Positions 51,549 to 60,345 of a stretch of DNA of 64,000 bases are shown here, one piece after another; position 1 is the first letter of the stretch; the number at the start of each line of letters is the position of its first letter. The DNA lies in NCBI RefSeq assembly GCF_009392895.1, contig NZ_CP045490.1:62001-126000 (forward strand). Reading direction: 5' to 3'. Position numbers and translations under genes: made by a program. The DNA is from Natronorubrum aibiense. Its GTDB lineage: Archaea; Halobacteriota; Halobacteria; Halobacteriales; Natrialbaceae. The notes beneath the pieces are model-generated. The model was not told the DNA's origin. It did not search any database and saw only the letters and a program-made list of their open reading frames with translations.

Positions 51549-52292
51549 TTACTGCATTCGCTGGCCGCCGTTGACGTTCAGCGTTTCGCCGGTGACGAAC
51601 GAGGCATCCCGAAGGTACGCGGCAGCCTGTCCGATGTCTTCGGGCTTCCCCAACCGTCCGACCGGAATCACCTCCTGCCGTTTTTGTTCCTTCTCTTCTT
51701 CCGAGGTCGTCGCGTCGGTCATGTCCGTCTCGATGTAGCCCGGCGCGATGGCGTTGACGCGGATCGTCGGCCCGAACTCGAGTGCGTGACTCTTCGTGAG
51801 GCCGATGATCCCGACCTTCGACGACGCGTAATGTGGTTCGTAATCCGCGCCGGCGTGGGCGAGCCGCGAGGAGAGGTTGATGACCGACGGGCATTCGGCG
51901 ACGGTCGATTCCTCGAGGTGGGGGAGTGCGGCTTTCGTCACCGCGAACGTCCCGGCAACGTTGACGTTCATCACCCGCCTGAAATCGTCGGGTGAGAGGT
52001 CGGGCGTGTACCGGTGTTGGTTGATGCCGGCGTTGTTCACCACGTGGTCGAGCGAGCCGAACGCGTCGACGGTCGTCTCGACACACGCCTCGACCGCGTC
52101 GTCGTCGCCGATATCCGCCTGCACCGCGATCGCGGCCCCGTCGGTCTCGTCCTCGATCGAGTCGACGACCTCGAGCGCTGCCGCTTCGCTGCTCCGGTAG
52201 TTGACTGCGACGTCGTAGCCGTCCGCGGCGAAGCGACGGGCGATGGCGCGACCGATGCCTCGAGACGCTCCCGTGACTAGTGCTGTGGGCAT
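51549..52292 (-). CDS. Short-chain dehydrogenase/reductase (3-oxoacyl reductase-like)
   Basis: The 247-residue protein starts at ATG 52292: MPTALVTGASRGIGRAIARR, HVVNNAGINQHRYTP, NLSSRLAHAGADYEPHYASSKVGIIGLTKS (Ser-Tyr-Lys) and PGYIETDMTDATT, ending FVTGETLNVNGGQRMQ. The pattern matches FabG-type 3-hydroxyacyl dehydrogenases. Placed between the acyl-CoA synthetase and the CoA-transferase subunits, it could oxidise a 3-hydroxyacyl-CoA. The longer frame upstream is not coding. Confidence 0.93.
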   Translation of the reverse strand: MPTALVTGASRGIGRAIARRFAADGYDVAVNYRSSEAAALEVVDSIEDETDGAAIAVQADIGDDDAVEACVETTVDAFGSLDHVVNNAGINQHRYTPDLSPDDFRRVMNVNVAGTFAVTKAALPHLEESTVAECPSVINLSSRLAHAGADYEPHYASSKVGIIGLTKSHALEFGPTIRVNAIAPGYIETDMTDATTSEEEKEQKRQEVIPVGRLGKPEDIGQAAAYLRDASFVTGETLNVNGGQRMQ

Positions 52293-52435
52293 ACAGGGTG
52301 GTTCGCAGGAGTCTGCTAATACTTTTCCCCGATACGGACTGCTGTAGTCAGTTACAGCAGACCGTATGAAACGGGGGACTGGACGAACAGGGACAGCGGT
52401 GAGAGCGGTGTTCGGTGTTCGTCCGTGGGTTCGGA

Positions 52436-53275
52436 TTATTCGCTTTGGCCCGTGTACTGTCCGTCGGGATCGAGATCTTCGCGAATGATTCGCAGTTCCT
52501 CGTCGGTGGGTTCGGGCGTCGTCTGCACGTCGTCGGCGAAGTCGATGTCCCAGCCGGTCTTCTCGCGGACCTCCTCGCGGGTCGTCCCCGGGTGGAGCGA
52601 GTCGACGTACATCTCGCCGTGTTCGTCGAACCGGCAGACGGCCAGATCGGTGATGATCGCCTCGGGGCCGCCCTCGAGGCCGAGTTCTTTCCGTCCTTCG
52701 CGACCGCCGACGAAGCCGGGGCTGGTAATGAAGTCGACCTCCTCGGGGAACCGGCGCTCGGAGTGAGGGGTGACGACCAGCGTTCGGTCGACGTGACACG
52801 CGATTTCACATGCGCCGCCGCTGCCCGGCAAGCGGACGATCGGATCGTCGTAGTCGCCGATCACCGTCGAGTTGATGTTGCCGTACTTGTCGATCTGTGC
52901 CCCGCCGAGGAAGCCGACGTCGAGGCGGTTGGCCTGCAGGTAGTAGTTGAAGCCGTTCGCCATCGGTTCGATCGAGAGCGCTCCGGATGCCAGCCCCGGA
53001 TCGCCGATCGAAAGCGGGGGCGACTCCGGATTCGAGCCGATCGTCCCCGACTCGTACATCATTCGCAAACCGGGTGCGTGCGTCCGCTTCGCCACGTTAC
53101 AGGCGAGATTCGGCATCCCGATGCCGACGAGGACCGAGTCGTCGTCGGTGAGTTCTCGTGCCGCCGTTACGACCATCAGTTCGTTGTTCGAGTAGGTCAT
53201 CGTTCCGTCGGTGTCTGTCGCGTTCGTGCCATCGTTCGATTCGCTGTCAGCCCCCGCGTCCGAGTTTCCCGTCAC
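52436..53275 (-). CDS. Class I CoA-transferase, beta subunit (glutaconate CoA-transferase B-like)
   Basis: The 279-residue protein starts at a GTG (53275) overlapping the alpha-subunit stop (GTGA). The first 25 residues are an acidic linker (TGNSDAGADSESNDGT). The domain then begins MTYSNNELMVVTAARELTDD, with VGIGMPNLACNVAKRTHAPG and the catalytic Glu in MMYESGTIGSNP. GAQIDKYGNINSTVIG and LPGSGGACEIACHVD follow. It forms the active subunit with the alpha protein. The CoA acceptor acid is unknown. Confidence 0.9.
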   Translation of the reverse strand: MTGNSDAGADSESNDGTNATDTDGTMTYSNNELMVVTAARELTDDDSVLVGIGMPNLACNVAKRTHAPGLRMMYESGTIGSNPESPPLSIGDPGLASGALSIEPMANGFNYYLQANRLDVGFLGGAQIDKYGNINSTVIGDYDDPIVRLPGSGGACEIACHVDRTLVVTPHSERRFPEEVDFITSPGFVGGREGRKELGLEGGPEAIITDLAVCRFDEHGEMYVDSLHPGTTREEVREKTGWDIDFADDVQTTPEPTDEELRIIREDLDPDGQYTGQSE

Positions 53276-54189
53276 GATCGGTACCTCCCCATGTCGACGG
53301 GCGTGGCGTAGGCGCTCTCTGGCTCGAGATCGAGCAACTGATCGACGCCGAGTTTGCGGACGTACTCGCGTCTGTCCGCGACGCTGTACACCCACTCGTC
53401 GAGCCACGCTTCGACGCGGTCGACATCGCTTGCGATGTCGGCCCACTCGATGTACGCCTCGTTGTCGCGGCCGTAGTAGCCCTGCGCGTAGGAGGGGTGA
53501 GAACCGTAGGAGTCTTCGACGACGTAGTCGACGTCGTCGCTCGTGATCATCGTCCGGTTCGGGTCGCTTCGGATCGTCTCCTCGGAACACAGCTCCTCGA
53601 CCGTCAGGATCACCGTGTCAGCGGCGAGCGCGGCGATCTTCTGTTCGCCCTGAATGCCCCAGAGGTGGGCGTTGCCGTTCTCGTCGGCTCGCTGGGCACG
53701 GACGACGGTGACGTCCGGTTCGATCGGGGCGACTGCATAGACATAATCGTCGTCGAACGGGCTCTCGATCCGCGCGATGTTCTCGTTGTGCTCGGGCAGA
53801 TCAGAACCGATGAACCCGCGCAGCGGTGCGAACGGCAGATTCGAGGCCCCCGCCTGGAGGGCTGCGATCATCCCGAAGTGGGTGTACTCCTCGAGTTCGA
53901 TCTCGGTCGGCACTCCCTCTTCGGCGGCACGTCGAAACGCCGGCAAACTGCCGACGCCCGGGTTGCCGGCCCACGAGAAGGTCACCTTGCTCGCACAGCC
54001 GGCGGCAATCAATTGGTCGTAGATCAGGTCGGGCGTCGCCCTGACGAGGTCGAGGTCACGCAGTTCCTGTCTGATCATCTCGTGGCCCGCAGCGAACGGA
54101 ATGAGGTGGGTAAACCCCGCGAGATACACTTTGTCGCCGTCAGAGACGCCGTTAGAGATGGCGTCCGTCATCGTCGTAACATTCGTCAT
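53272..54189 (-). CDS. Class I CoA-transferase, alpha subunit (glutaconate CoA-transferase A-like)
   Basis: The 305-residue protein has AISNGVSDGDKVYLAGFTHL, DQLIAAGCASKVTFSWAGNP, PFAPLRGFIGSDL and VTVVRAQRADENGNAHLWG, the layout of the alpha subunit of glutaconate/oxoadipate-type CoA-transferases. The stop overlaps the beta-subunit start by four bases, implying coupled 1:1 synthesis. It is divergent from the ThDP enzyme gene over a 117-bp gap that must contain both promoters. Confidence 0.92.
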   Translation of the reverse strand: MTNVTTMTDAISNGVSDGDKVYLAGFTHLIPFAAGHEMIRQELRDLDLVRATPDLIYDQLIAAGCASKVTFSWAGNPGVGSLPAFRRAAEEGVPTEIELEEYTHFGMIAALQAGASNLPFAPLRGFIGSDLPEHNENIARIESPFDDDYVYAVAPIEPDVTVVRAQRADENGNAHLWGIQGEQKIAALAADTVILTVEELCSEETIRSDPNRTMITSDDVDYVVEDSYGSHPSYAQGYYGRDNEAYIEWADIASDVDRVEAWLDEWVYSVADRREYVRKLGVDQLLDLEPESAYATPVDMGRYRS

Positions 54190-54306
54190 AGCTGATTCGA
54201 ACTGCGTGAAGTGTGGTTCAATACCATGATAAGGATTTCCATTGTCCGAGTCTGCGGGGATCGATTCGTCCTAAAGATTTACGCCGGATACGCATAGAGT
54301 ATACCT

Positions 54307-55950
54307 ATGAACGTCAACGAGGCGATTATTGACTGTCTGGTAGCTAACAGCATCGACACCCTGTTCGGGATTCCAGGGAAACAGTCGCTCCCGCTGAACG
54401 AGGCCATTAGCGAGCGTGACGACATCGAGTTCGTCATGGCACGCCACGAGACAGCCGTCTCGCATCAGGCGTGGGGGTACGCGGAAACGAGCGGGGAGAT
54501 GGCCGCAACGGTCGTGATCCCCGGTCCGGGCGATATGAACGCGATGAACGGACTGAAGAACGCGCTGAACGACTGCACGCCGCTGCTCCACATCGCCGTC
54601 GAGACCGAACCCGAGATTCGCGGCGGCGACGGCATTCACGAGACGCCGCCGGACACCTACGACAACGTCGTCAAGGAGAACATCACCGTCGAGACGCCCC
54701 AGAGTACGGTCGCCGAACTCCAACGCGGAATCGACGCCGCATTGACGGCACCGATGGGTCCCGTCCGAATCGGCATTCCGAAGAACTTCCTCAAGATGGA
54801 CACCGAGGTCGCCGAACCCGGGGAGGTCGAACGCCAGTCGTTCGGCGACGTGCCGGCAACAAAGGTCGATCGGGCGGCCGACCTGCTCGCGGACGCGTCC
54901 GCGCCGGTCATCATCGCCGGCGGCGGCATCCGTGCCTCCGGTGCGAGCGAGGAGCTAAAAACCGTCGCCGAGCGACTCGAGGCTCCGGTCGTCCTCACCT
55001 ACAAGGGAAAAGCGGTGTTTCCCGATGATCACGACCTCGCCGGCGGCGTCCTCTGTGGCGGGACCGGCACGGCCCAGAAAGAACTCATCGCCGACTCCGA
55101 CGCTGCCTTAGGCGTCGGCACCGACTTCGACGCAGTTACCATGCAGAACTGGTCGATCGACGTCCCAGACAACCTCGTTCACGTGACCCTCGATGCGGAC
55201 GACATCGGAACGGGCTACGATCCGGAAGTCGGAATCGTCGCCGACGCCGCGGACACGCTCGAGGCCCTCGATGGAGCGCTCGCTGACCGCGAAATCGCCA
55301 GCGAGGGTGGGCCACAGCGGGCACGCAAGACGCGTGCGGCCATCGACGACCGCCTCACGGAACTGCGCGAGGTGACGGAGGCGCCCCTGACCTCGGTCAG
55401 CGCACTCGAGGCGATCCGCGAGGGAACGCCTCGAGATGCGATCGTCGCCGTCGACGCCGGCGGGTTCCGACTGTGGACGCTACTGACGTTCCCGACGTAC
55501 GAGCCGCATGATTACGTCAATCCAGGCTCGTGGGCGACGATGGGGTCGGGACTGCCCTCGGCGATCGGGGCGAAGAAGGCGAACCCCGATCAAGACGTCG
55601 TGGCGCTTACCGGCGACGGCGGCCTGCTGATGTGCATTCACGAACTCCACACGCTCGCTGGCGAGAACATCGACGTGACGGTGATCGTATTGAACAACAG
55701 CGACTACGCGATCATCAGCGAGGAGGCGGGTCGAAGCTACCGGATGGAGCCGGGTGAGTACGGCTGGGACTCCGCGCCGGTATCGTACACGACGGTCGCC
55801 GACGGCCTCGGCATCGATACCATGCGCGCCGAAACGACCGATGACGTCACCGCCACTGTCGCCGAGGCCATCGAGAGTGACGGGCCGACACTCGTCGAAA
55901 TCCCAACCGACCCCTACGAGCCACAGTCGAGCGTCCTGATGAACGAGTAA
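54307..55950 (+). CDS. Thiamine-diphosphate-dependent enzyme (acetolactate synthase-like)
   Basis: The 547-residue protein has the three-domain plan. The N-terminal Pyr domain carries the ThDP-activating Glu in EFVMARHETAVSHQAWGY. The central domain contains PVIIAGGGIRASGASEEL. The C-terminal PP domain has NPGSWATMGSGLPSAIGAKK and the metal motif VALTGDGGLLMCIHELHTLA to VLNNSDYA. Relatives decarboxylate or ligate 2-oxo acids (acetolactate synthase, benzoylformate decarboxylase, oxalyl-CoA decarboxylase). Next to CoA-transferase genes a 2-oxoacid decarboxylase or acyl-CoA lyase role is plausible. AAAGATTTAC about 30 nt upstream is a weak TATA. Confidence 0.92.
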   Translation: MNVNEAIIDCLVANSIDTLFGIPGKQSLPLNEAISERDDIEFVMARHETAVSHQAWGYAETSGEMAATVVIPGPGDMNAMNGLKNALNDCTPLLHIAVETEPEIRGGDGIHETPPDTYDNVVKENITVETPQSTVAELQRGIDAALTAPMGPVRIGIPKNFLKMDTEVAEPGEVERQSFGDVPATKVDRAADLLADASAPVIIAGGGIRASGASEELKTVAERLEAPVVLTYKGKAVFPDDHDLAGGVLCGGTGTAQKELIADSDAALGVGTDFDAVTMQNWSIDVPDNLVHVTLDADDIGTGYDPEVGIVADAADTLEALDGALADREIASEGGPQRARKTRAAIDDRLTELREVTEAPLTSVSALEAIREGTPRDAIVAVDAGGFRLWTLLTFPTYEPHDYVNPGSWATMGSGLPSAIGAKKANPDQDVVALTGDGGLLMCIHELHTLAGENIDVTVIVLNNSDYAIISEEAGRSYRMEPGEYGWDSAPVSYTTVADGLGIDTMRAETTDDVTATVAEAIESDGPTLVEIPTDPYEPQSSVLMNE

Positions 55951-56000
55951 CGACGGCCGATTTCCGACAATCCTGATTCGCCCTCTCCCGCTGCGTTCCG

Positions 56001-56006
56001 TTTTTT
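56001..56006 (+). terminator. T-rich terminator after the ThDP enzyme gene
   Basis: TTTTTTGTTTCGTTCGTTC begins 50 nt after the stop at 55950. It is a plausible archaeal oligo-T terminator. Confidence 0.4.
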
Positions 56007-56063
56007 GTTTCGTTCGTTCGATCCAACTGTGTCCCACTCGAGCGTAGCGGCCGCGTTCAGTGT

Positions 56064-56855
56064 TCAGTCGCGATGAGCGGCGGTGCTTTCTGCGTACTGC
56101 TCGCGAATGCGCTCGCCGGTTTCGATGAGCGTCGTCATGTCCTTCCCGGCGAGCAGATAGTCAAAGCCGCGTTCGACCCGGTCGTCGATATCGTCGGCTC
56201 GAACGGTGAGCGTGCCGACGGGGATGTCGGCCTCGGCTCCAGCGTCGATGACGCGAGCCATCGCGTCCTCGAGTTCGGGGGCGTCCCACTCGGCAAAGAC
56301 GCCGAGCGAAGCCGACAGGTCGGCGGGACCGACGAACAGCGAATCGATGCCGTCGACGGCCGCGATATCGGCGGCGTTCTCGACACCGGTCGGGGTCTCG
56401 ATCTGTGCGATCACGATCACTGACCGATGGTCCTCCTCGACGTACTCGACGAACCGTTGGCCGTAGCCGGCCGCCCGTCCCGATGCCACGCCGCGGACGC
56501 CCTCGGGTGGGTAGCGAGTCGCCCGGATCAGTTCCCGTGCGTCCTCGGGCGTATCGACCATCGGAACGATGATCCCGTCGACGCCGATATCGAGAATCCG
56601 TTTGATCCGAACCGGATCGTTCCAGGCGGGCCGGACGATGACCCCGAGGTCGCCGGGGGCAGCCGCCGCTGCTCGAGTCAGGTCGGCGACGGTCTCGAGG
56701 CTCAGTTCGGTGTGTTCCGTATCGATGACGACGAACTCGAATCCGGCTCGAGCCGCAGCCTCGACGATCGCCGGGTGGCCGATCGATACCCACGTTCCGA
56801 GGGCGTCTCCAGCCGCAAACATAGCGGGAAATCCGTCGTCGGTGGAATACGTCAT
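56064..56855 (-). CDS. HpcH/HpaI family aldolase
   Basis: The 263-residue protein has GTWVSIGHPAIVEAAARAGF, VVIDTEHTELSLETVADL (acid/base region), VDGIIVPMVDTPEDARELI, YPPEGVRG, IAQIETPTGVENA (metal Glu) and LFVGPADLSASLG (metal Asp). These class II aldolases split 2-keto-3-deoxy sugar acids or 4-hydroxy-2-oxo acids to pyruvate and an aldehyde. With the enolase-superfamily dehydratases nearby it would complete a sugar-acid route. It is divergent from the second CoA-transferase gene. Confidence 0.93.
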   Translation of the reverse strand: MTYSTDDGFPAMFAAGDALGTWVSIGHPAIVEAAARAGFEFVVIDTEHTELSLETVADLTRAAAAAPGDLGVIVRPAWNDPVRIKRILDIGVDGIIVPMVDTPEDARELIRATRYPPEGVRGVASGRAAGYGQRFVEYVEEDHRSVIVIAQIETPTGVENAADIAAVDGIDSLFVGPADLSASLGVFAEWDAPELEDAMARVIDAGAEADIPVGTLTVRADDIDDRVERGFDYLLAGKDMTTLIETGERIREQYAESTAAHRD

Positions 56856-57088
56856 CGATTATCCCTCCGGCGAGGTCGGCGACTCGGTCGGGAACGGACG
56901 GCTTGGTGTGCTGTCGGTGTCTGTCGGGCTTGCGGGTATCCCCGCTCGTCGAACGACGTATACATCGTCTACACCTTCATTGCGAACAGCAAAAGCATGT
57001 GGGTCGACCACAATCATCACGAGCGTCCAGTGCAGTACACTGCCGAACGGCGACCCACCAAGACGGAGCCGTTCGGACCTGCCGAAAT

Positions 57089-57097
57089 CATTATACC
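57089..57097 (+). promoter_or_regulatory. TATA box of the second class III CoA-transferase gene
   Basis: CATTATACC lies 22-30 nt before ATG 57119, consistent with a leaderless transcript and with the chosen start. Confidence 0.55.
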
Positions 57098-57118
57098 GCT
57101 CACCACAGAGCAATTGGC

Positions 57119-58315
57119 ATGAAACCGTTAGACGATATCACGGTTGTCGATTTCACACAATCGGTCGCCGGGCCGGTTTGTACGCAACTGCTCGCCGAGA
57201 TGGGTGCCACGGTGATCAAAATCGAACCGCCAGGCGGCGACAACTTCCGGAAGCTGATGGGCGGCGACATGTCCGTGCCGTTCAATCACGGCAAACTCAG
57301 TATCGCCGTCAACCTGAAGACGGACGCTGGGCTGGCGGTTGCTACTGAACTGGTCGACGAGGCCGACGTCGTCGTCGAGAGCTTTCGACCTGGCGTCCTA
57401 GAGAAGTTCGATCTCGAGTACGAGTCGGTCAAGACGCGAAACGAGGACGTGATCTACTGTTCGCTCTCCGGATTTGGCCGAACCGGCCCCTCTCGGTCGT
57501 ATCCAGGTTACGATCCCTGTATTCAGGCGGTCTCCGGGCTGATGTCGATCACGGGGTATCGGGACCGACCGCCAGTGCGAATCCGTGCGAGCCTCATCGA
57601 CTGCGGCACTGGCGCGAACGCAGCCGTCGCCATTCTGGCGGCGATTCGCCAGCGCGACCGGGCCGGCGAGGGCACGGCAATCGACATCTCGCTGTTCGAC
57701 GTCGCTGTCGCCTGGATGTCTTACTGGATCACGAACTACGATCGGACCGGCAGCCTCCCCGAACGCGCCGGCAGCGAGGGGATCGGCAGCGCACCGAACG
57801 GCGTGTTCGAGGCGGGCGAGGGGTACACGTACGTCGCGACCCTCACCGAGACGATGTACGAACGCCTCTGTCACCTCCTCAAGCGGCCGGACCTCCTCGA
57901 GGACGAGCGCTTCGAGACGATCGACGACCGCGTCGAACACCGCGAAGCGCTGCGGGACGAACTTACCGCGGAGTTCGCACGATTCGAGTCGAAGGACCTC
58001 GAGCAGTACCTGCTCGACGCACAGATTCCGGCGGGAGCTATCCAAACGGTCGCGGATCTCGTCGAGGATGACCTACACGCTGCTGAACGCGGCTCGCTCG
58101 TCGAGTCGCGAAACCCCGAAACCGATGAGTCGGTGCTCGCGCCCGCCCTTCCGTTCCGGTTCAGTTCGGGGATTCACGACGGCACGTTCTCGTCGGATCC
58201 GCCCGCGGCCGGCGAACACACCGTCGACGTACTCGAGTCGTTGACGTACGACGAGGCCGAGATCGAGACGATGCTCGAGGACGGCGCGGTCTTTGCGGAC
58301 GACTCGAGTTCGTAG
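57119..58315 (+). CDS. Class III CoA-transferase (CaiB/BaiF family), copy 2
   Basis: The 398-residue protein starts at ATG 57119: MKPLDDITVVDFTQSVAGPV, ADVVVESFRPGVLEKFDLEY, YCSLSGFGRTGPSRSYPGYD with the catalytic Asp of YDPCIQAVSG, and IDISLFDVAVAWMSYW. It matches copy 1 (44037) across its whole length. The longer frame from 56903 crosses the promoter. An acyl-CoA dehydrogenase gene follows after 88 bp on the same strand, suggesting that the CoA ester made here is then oxidised or reduced there. Confidence 0.94.
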   Translation: MKPLDDITVVDFTQSVAGPVCTQLLAEMGATVIKIEPPGGDNFRKLMGGDMSVPFNHGKLSIAVNLKTDAGLAVATELVDEADVVVESFRPGVLEKFDLEYESVKTRNEDVIYCSLSGFGRTGPSRSYPGYDPCIQAVSGLMSITGYRDRPPVRIRASLIDCGTGANAAVAILAAIRQRDRAGEGTAIDISLFDVAVAWMSYWITNYDRTGSLPERAGSEGIGSAPNGVFEAGEGYTYVATLTETMYERLCHLLKRPDLLEDERFETIDDRVEHREALRDELTAEFARFESKDLEQYLLDAQIPAGAIQTVADLVEDDLHAAERGSLVESRNPETDESVLAPALPFRFSSGIHDGTFSSDPPAAGEHTVDVLESLTYDEAEIETMLEDGAVFADDSSS

Positions 58316-58403
58316 CGTCGTTGGTGGGCAGTCTCGAACGAGCAGGTCGCTCACACGAGCGTTCTGCGTAGATTGATAACGATTGGCTCGGTACGTGGAA
58401 CTG

Positions 58404-59540
58404 ATGATCACGCTCAGTGATGAACAGGAGCTGCTCGTCTCGGCGGTAGAAGATCTCGCCGAGCGGGAGTTCACCGACCGCGCATTTAGCTGGAACGGCG
58501 ACCCGCCGTGGGAGAACGTCGAACTGCTCGCCGAGCAGGGCTTTCTCGGAATCAACTTCCCCGAGGAGTACGGCGGCGGCGGCATGACCGAGTTCGACGC
58601 GATACTCACCATCGAGGCCGTCGGGCGCGTCTGTCCCGACACCGCGGAGTTTCTGTACAACCAGCAGCTGGTGGCCCCGCGAGCGATCGAGATGTTCGGA
58701 ACCGACGAGGCGAAAGAACGCTACCTGCCGCCGGTGATCGCCGGCGAGGACAGCATTGCGATCGGCATCTCCGAACCCGAAGCCGGCTCCGACGTCGGTG
58801 CGATGCGGACGACAGTCGAGGAAGACGGCGACGACCTCGTCATCAACGGCGAGAAGACGTGGGTGAGCAACGTCGAACACTCGAGTGCGGTGCTCGTCTG
58901 GACGCAGTTCCCGGAGGGGCTCGGCTCCGTTATCGTCGATTTCGACGCCGACGGCGTGCAGATCGAGAACCACTACACCAACATGGCCGACCACCACCAG
59001 ACGCACTTCGTCATGGAGGACGTTTCTGTGCCGGCCGAGAACGTCGTCACGCGCGGCTCCGAGGGGTTCAAAAACCAGCTCCGGGCGCTCAACTGGGAAC
59101 GGCTGGGCAGTTCGACACTCGCGAACTCGATCGCCCGCTGTGCGCTCGATAAGGCCCTCGAGTACGCTCAACAACGCACACAGTTCGACCAGCCCATCGC
59201 CGACTTTCAGGGCATCGAGTGGAAACTCGCCGACCTCGTCACCGACCTCGAGGCCTCGCGGTCGCTCACCCATCGCGCGGCGATTCAGGCACACGAACGG
59301 GGTCGGATTCCGGACCGACTGGACGCCTCGATGGCGAAACTCTACTCGAGCGAGATGGTCGAGCGGGTCGTCAGCGAGGCCGTACAGATCCACGGCGCGA
59401 ACGGCTACCAGCAAGGCCACCCACTCGAGTACCTCTACCGGCTGGCTCGAGGGCGTCGACTGGCCGCCGGAACGGACGAGATCCAGAAGAATCAGATCGC
59501 TGCCGTGCTCAAGCGAAACGGCTTGCCGGATCTCGCTTGA
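58404..59540 (+). CDS. Acyl-CoA dehydrogenase with displaced catalytic glutamate
   Basis: The 378-residue protein starts at ATG 58404 (MITLSDEQELL). It has GISEPEAGSDVGAMRTTVEE, GEKTWVSNVEHSSAVLVW, and TQFDQPIADFQGIEWKLADL. The usual YEGTNEI reads LAAGTDEIQKNQIA, so the common catalytic Glu is absent. A Glu in LNWERLGSSTLANS (about residue 232) lies where isovaleryl-CoA and long-chain dehydrogenases carry theirs. It follows the second CoA-transferase and probably acts on its product, perhaps a branched or substituted acyl-CoA. Confidence 0.92.
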   Translation: MITLSDEQELLVSAVEDLAEREFTDRAFSWNGDPPWENVELLAEQGFLGINFPEEYGGGGMTEFDAILTIEAVGRVCPDTAEFLYNQQLVAPRAIEMFGTDEAKERYLPPVIAGEDSIAIGISEPEAGSDVGAMRTTVEEDGDDLVINGEKTWVSNVEHSSAVLVWTQFPEGLGSVIVDFDADGVQIENHYTNMADHHQTHFVMEDVSVPAENVVTRGSEGFKNQLRALNWERLGSSTLANSIARCALDKALEYAQQRTQFDQPIADFQGIEWKLADLVTDLEASRSLTHRAAIQAHERGRIPDRLDASMAKLYSSEMVERVVSEAVQIHGANGYQQGHPLEYLYRLARGRRLAAGTDEIQKNQIAAVLKRNGLPDLA

Positions 59541-59555
59541 GCACCGAACCCGGAT

Positions 59556-60335
59556 TCAGTACTCGCGGTCGAACGCAGGCGCTCGATTTTCGCTGAACGC
59601 CGCGATCGCTTCGTGGTGTTCGTCATCGTTTACGCACTCCCACTGGTACTCGATCGCTCGTTCGCAGTAGTCCTCGAACGACTGCTCGGAATCGACGAGG
59701 GCGTTGGTCCGCCGGACGGCGTGTGCGGGTAGGTCGAGCAACTCCGTCGCGAGCTCGAGTGCAGCGTCGTTCGGATCGCTCGCCAGTTCGACTGCGAGGC
59801 CGAGGTCGACGGCGTCCTCGGGTGTGATATCTCGTCCGGTGAGGAGGTACTCTTTGGCCTTCGACTCGCCGATGAGCCGAGGGAGCAACCACGCGCCGCC
59901 GTCGCCGGGGATCAAGCCGACGCGAACGAACCCCTCGCGGAAGAGCGCGTCGGGGCCGACGACCCGGAGATCACACGCGAGCGCGAAATCACAGCCGGCA
60001 CCGATCGCCGGGCCGCCAACCGCCGCGATGGAGGGCGTTTCCATCGCCAGAAGTTGGCGAACGACGTTCTGGACGCTCCAGAGGTAGCCCGCGTACTCCT
60101 CTCTGGACAGCTCTTCGTGCCAGTCGGCCATTTCGGTGACGTCGGCTCCTGCACAGAAGCCGCCGTCGGCCCCCGTCAGGACGACCACGTAAACGCTGTC
60201 GTCCGCGTTCGCCGTCCGGAGTGCGTCGTTGAGTTCGGCGATCGTCCGCTCGCGAAACGCGTTCAGCACGTCAGGTCTGTCGATCGTGATCGTCGCAATT
60301 CCTTCCGTCGCCTCGTATTGAATATCGTCGTACAT
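59556..60335 (-). CDS. Enoyl-CoA hydratase/isomerase family protein
   Basis: The 259-residue protein starts at ATG 60335. It has the crotonase fold motifs ITIDRPDVLNAFRERT, LTGADGGFCAGADVTEM (oxyanion hole), AAVGGPAIGAGCDFALACDL and VGLIPGDGGAWLLPRLIG. At the two positions where hydratases have Glu it carries Asp (GCDF) and Phe (EGFVRVG), so simple hydration is doubtful and isomerase or other crotonase chemistry is possible. It ends 15 bp from the convergent acyl-CoA dehydrogenase and is 10 bp downstream of the enolase-superfamily gene, with which it forms an operon. Confidence 0.92.
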   Translation of the reverse strand: MYDDIQYEATEGIATITIDRPDVLNAFRERTIAELNDALRTANADDSVYVVVLTGADGGFCAGADVTEMADWHEELSREEYAGYLWSVQNVVRQLLAMETPSIAAVGGPAIGAGCDFALACDLRVVGPDALFREGFVRVGLIPGDGGAWLLPRLIGESKAKEYLLTGRDITPEDAVDLGLAVELASDPNDAALELATELLDLPAHAVRRTNALVDSEQSFEDYCERAIEYQWECVNDDEHHEAIAAFSENRAPAFDREY

Positions 60336-60345
60336 CGTCCTGCGC

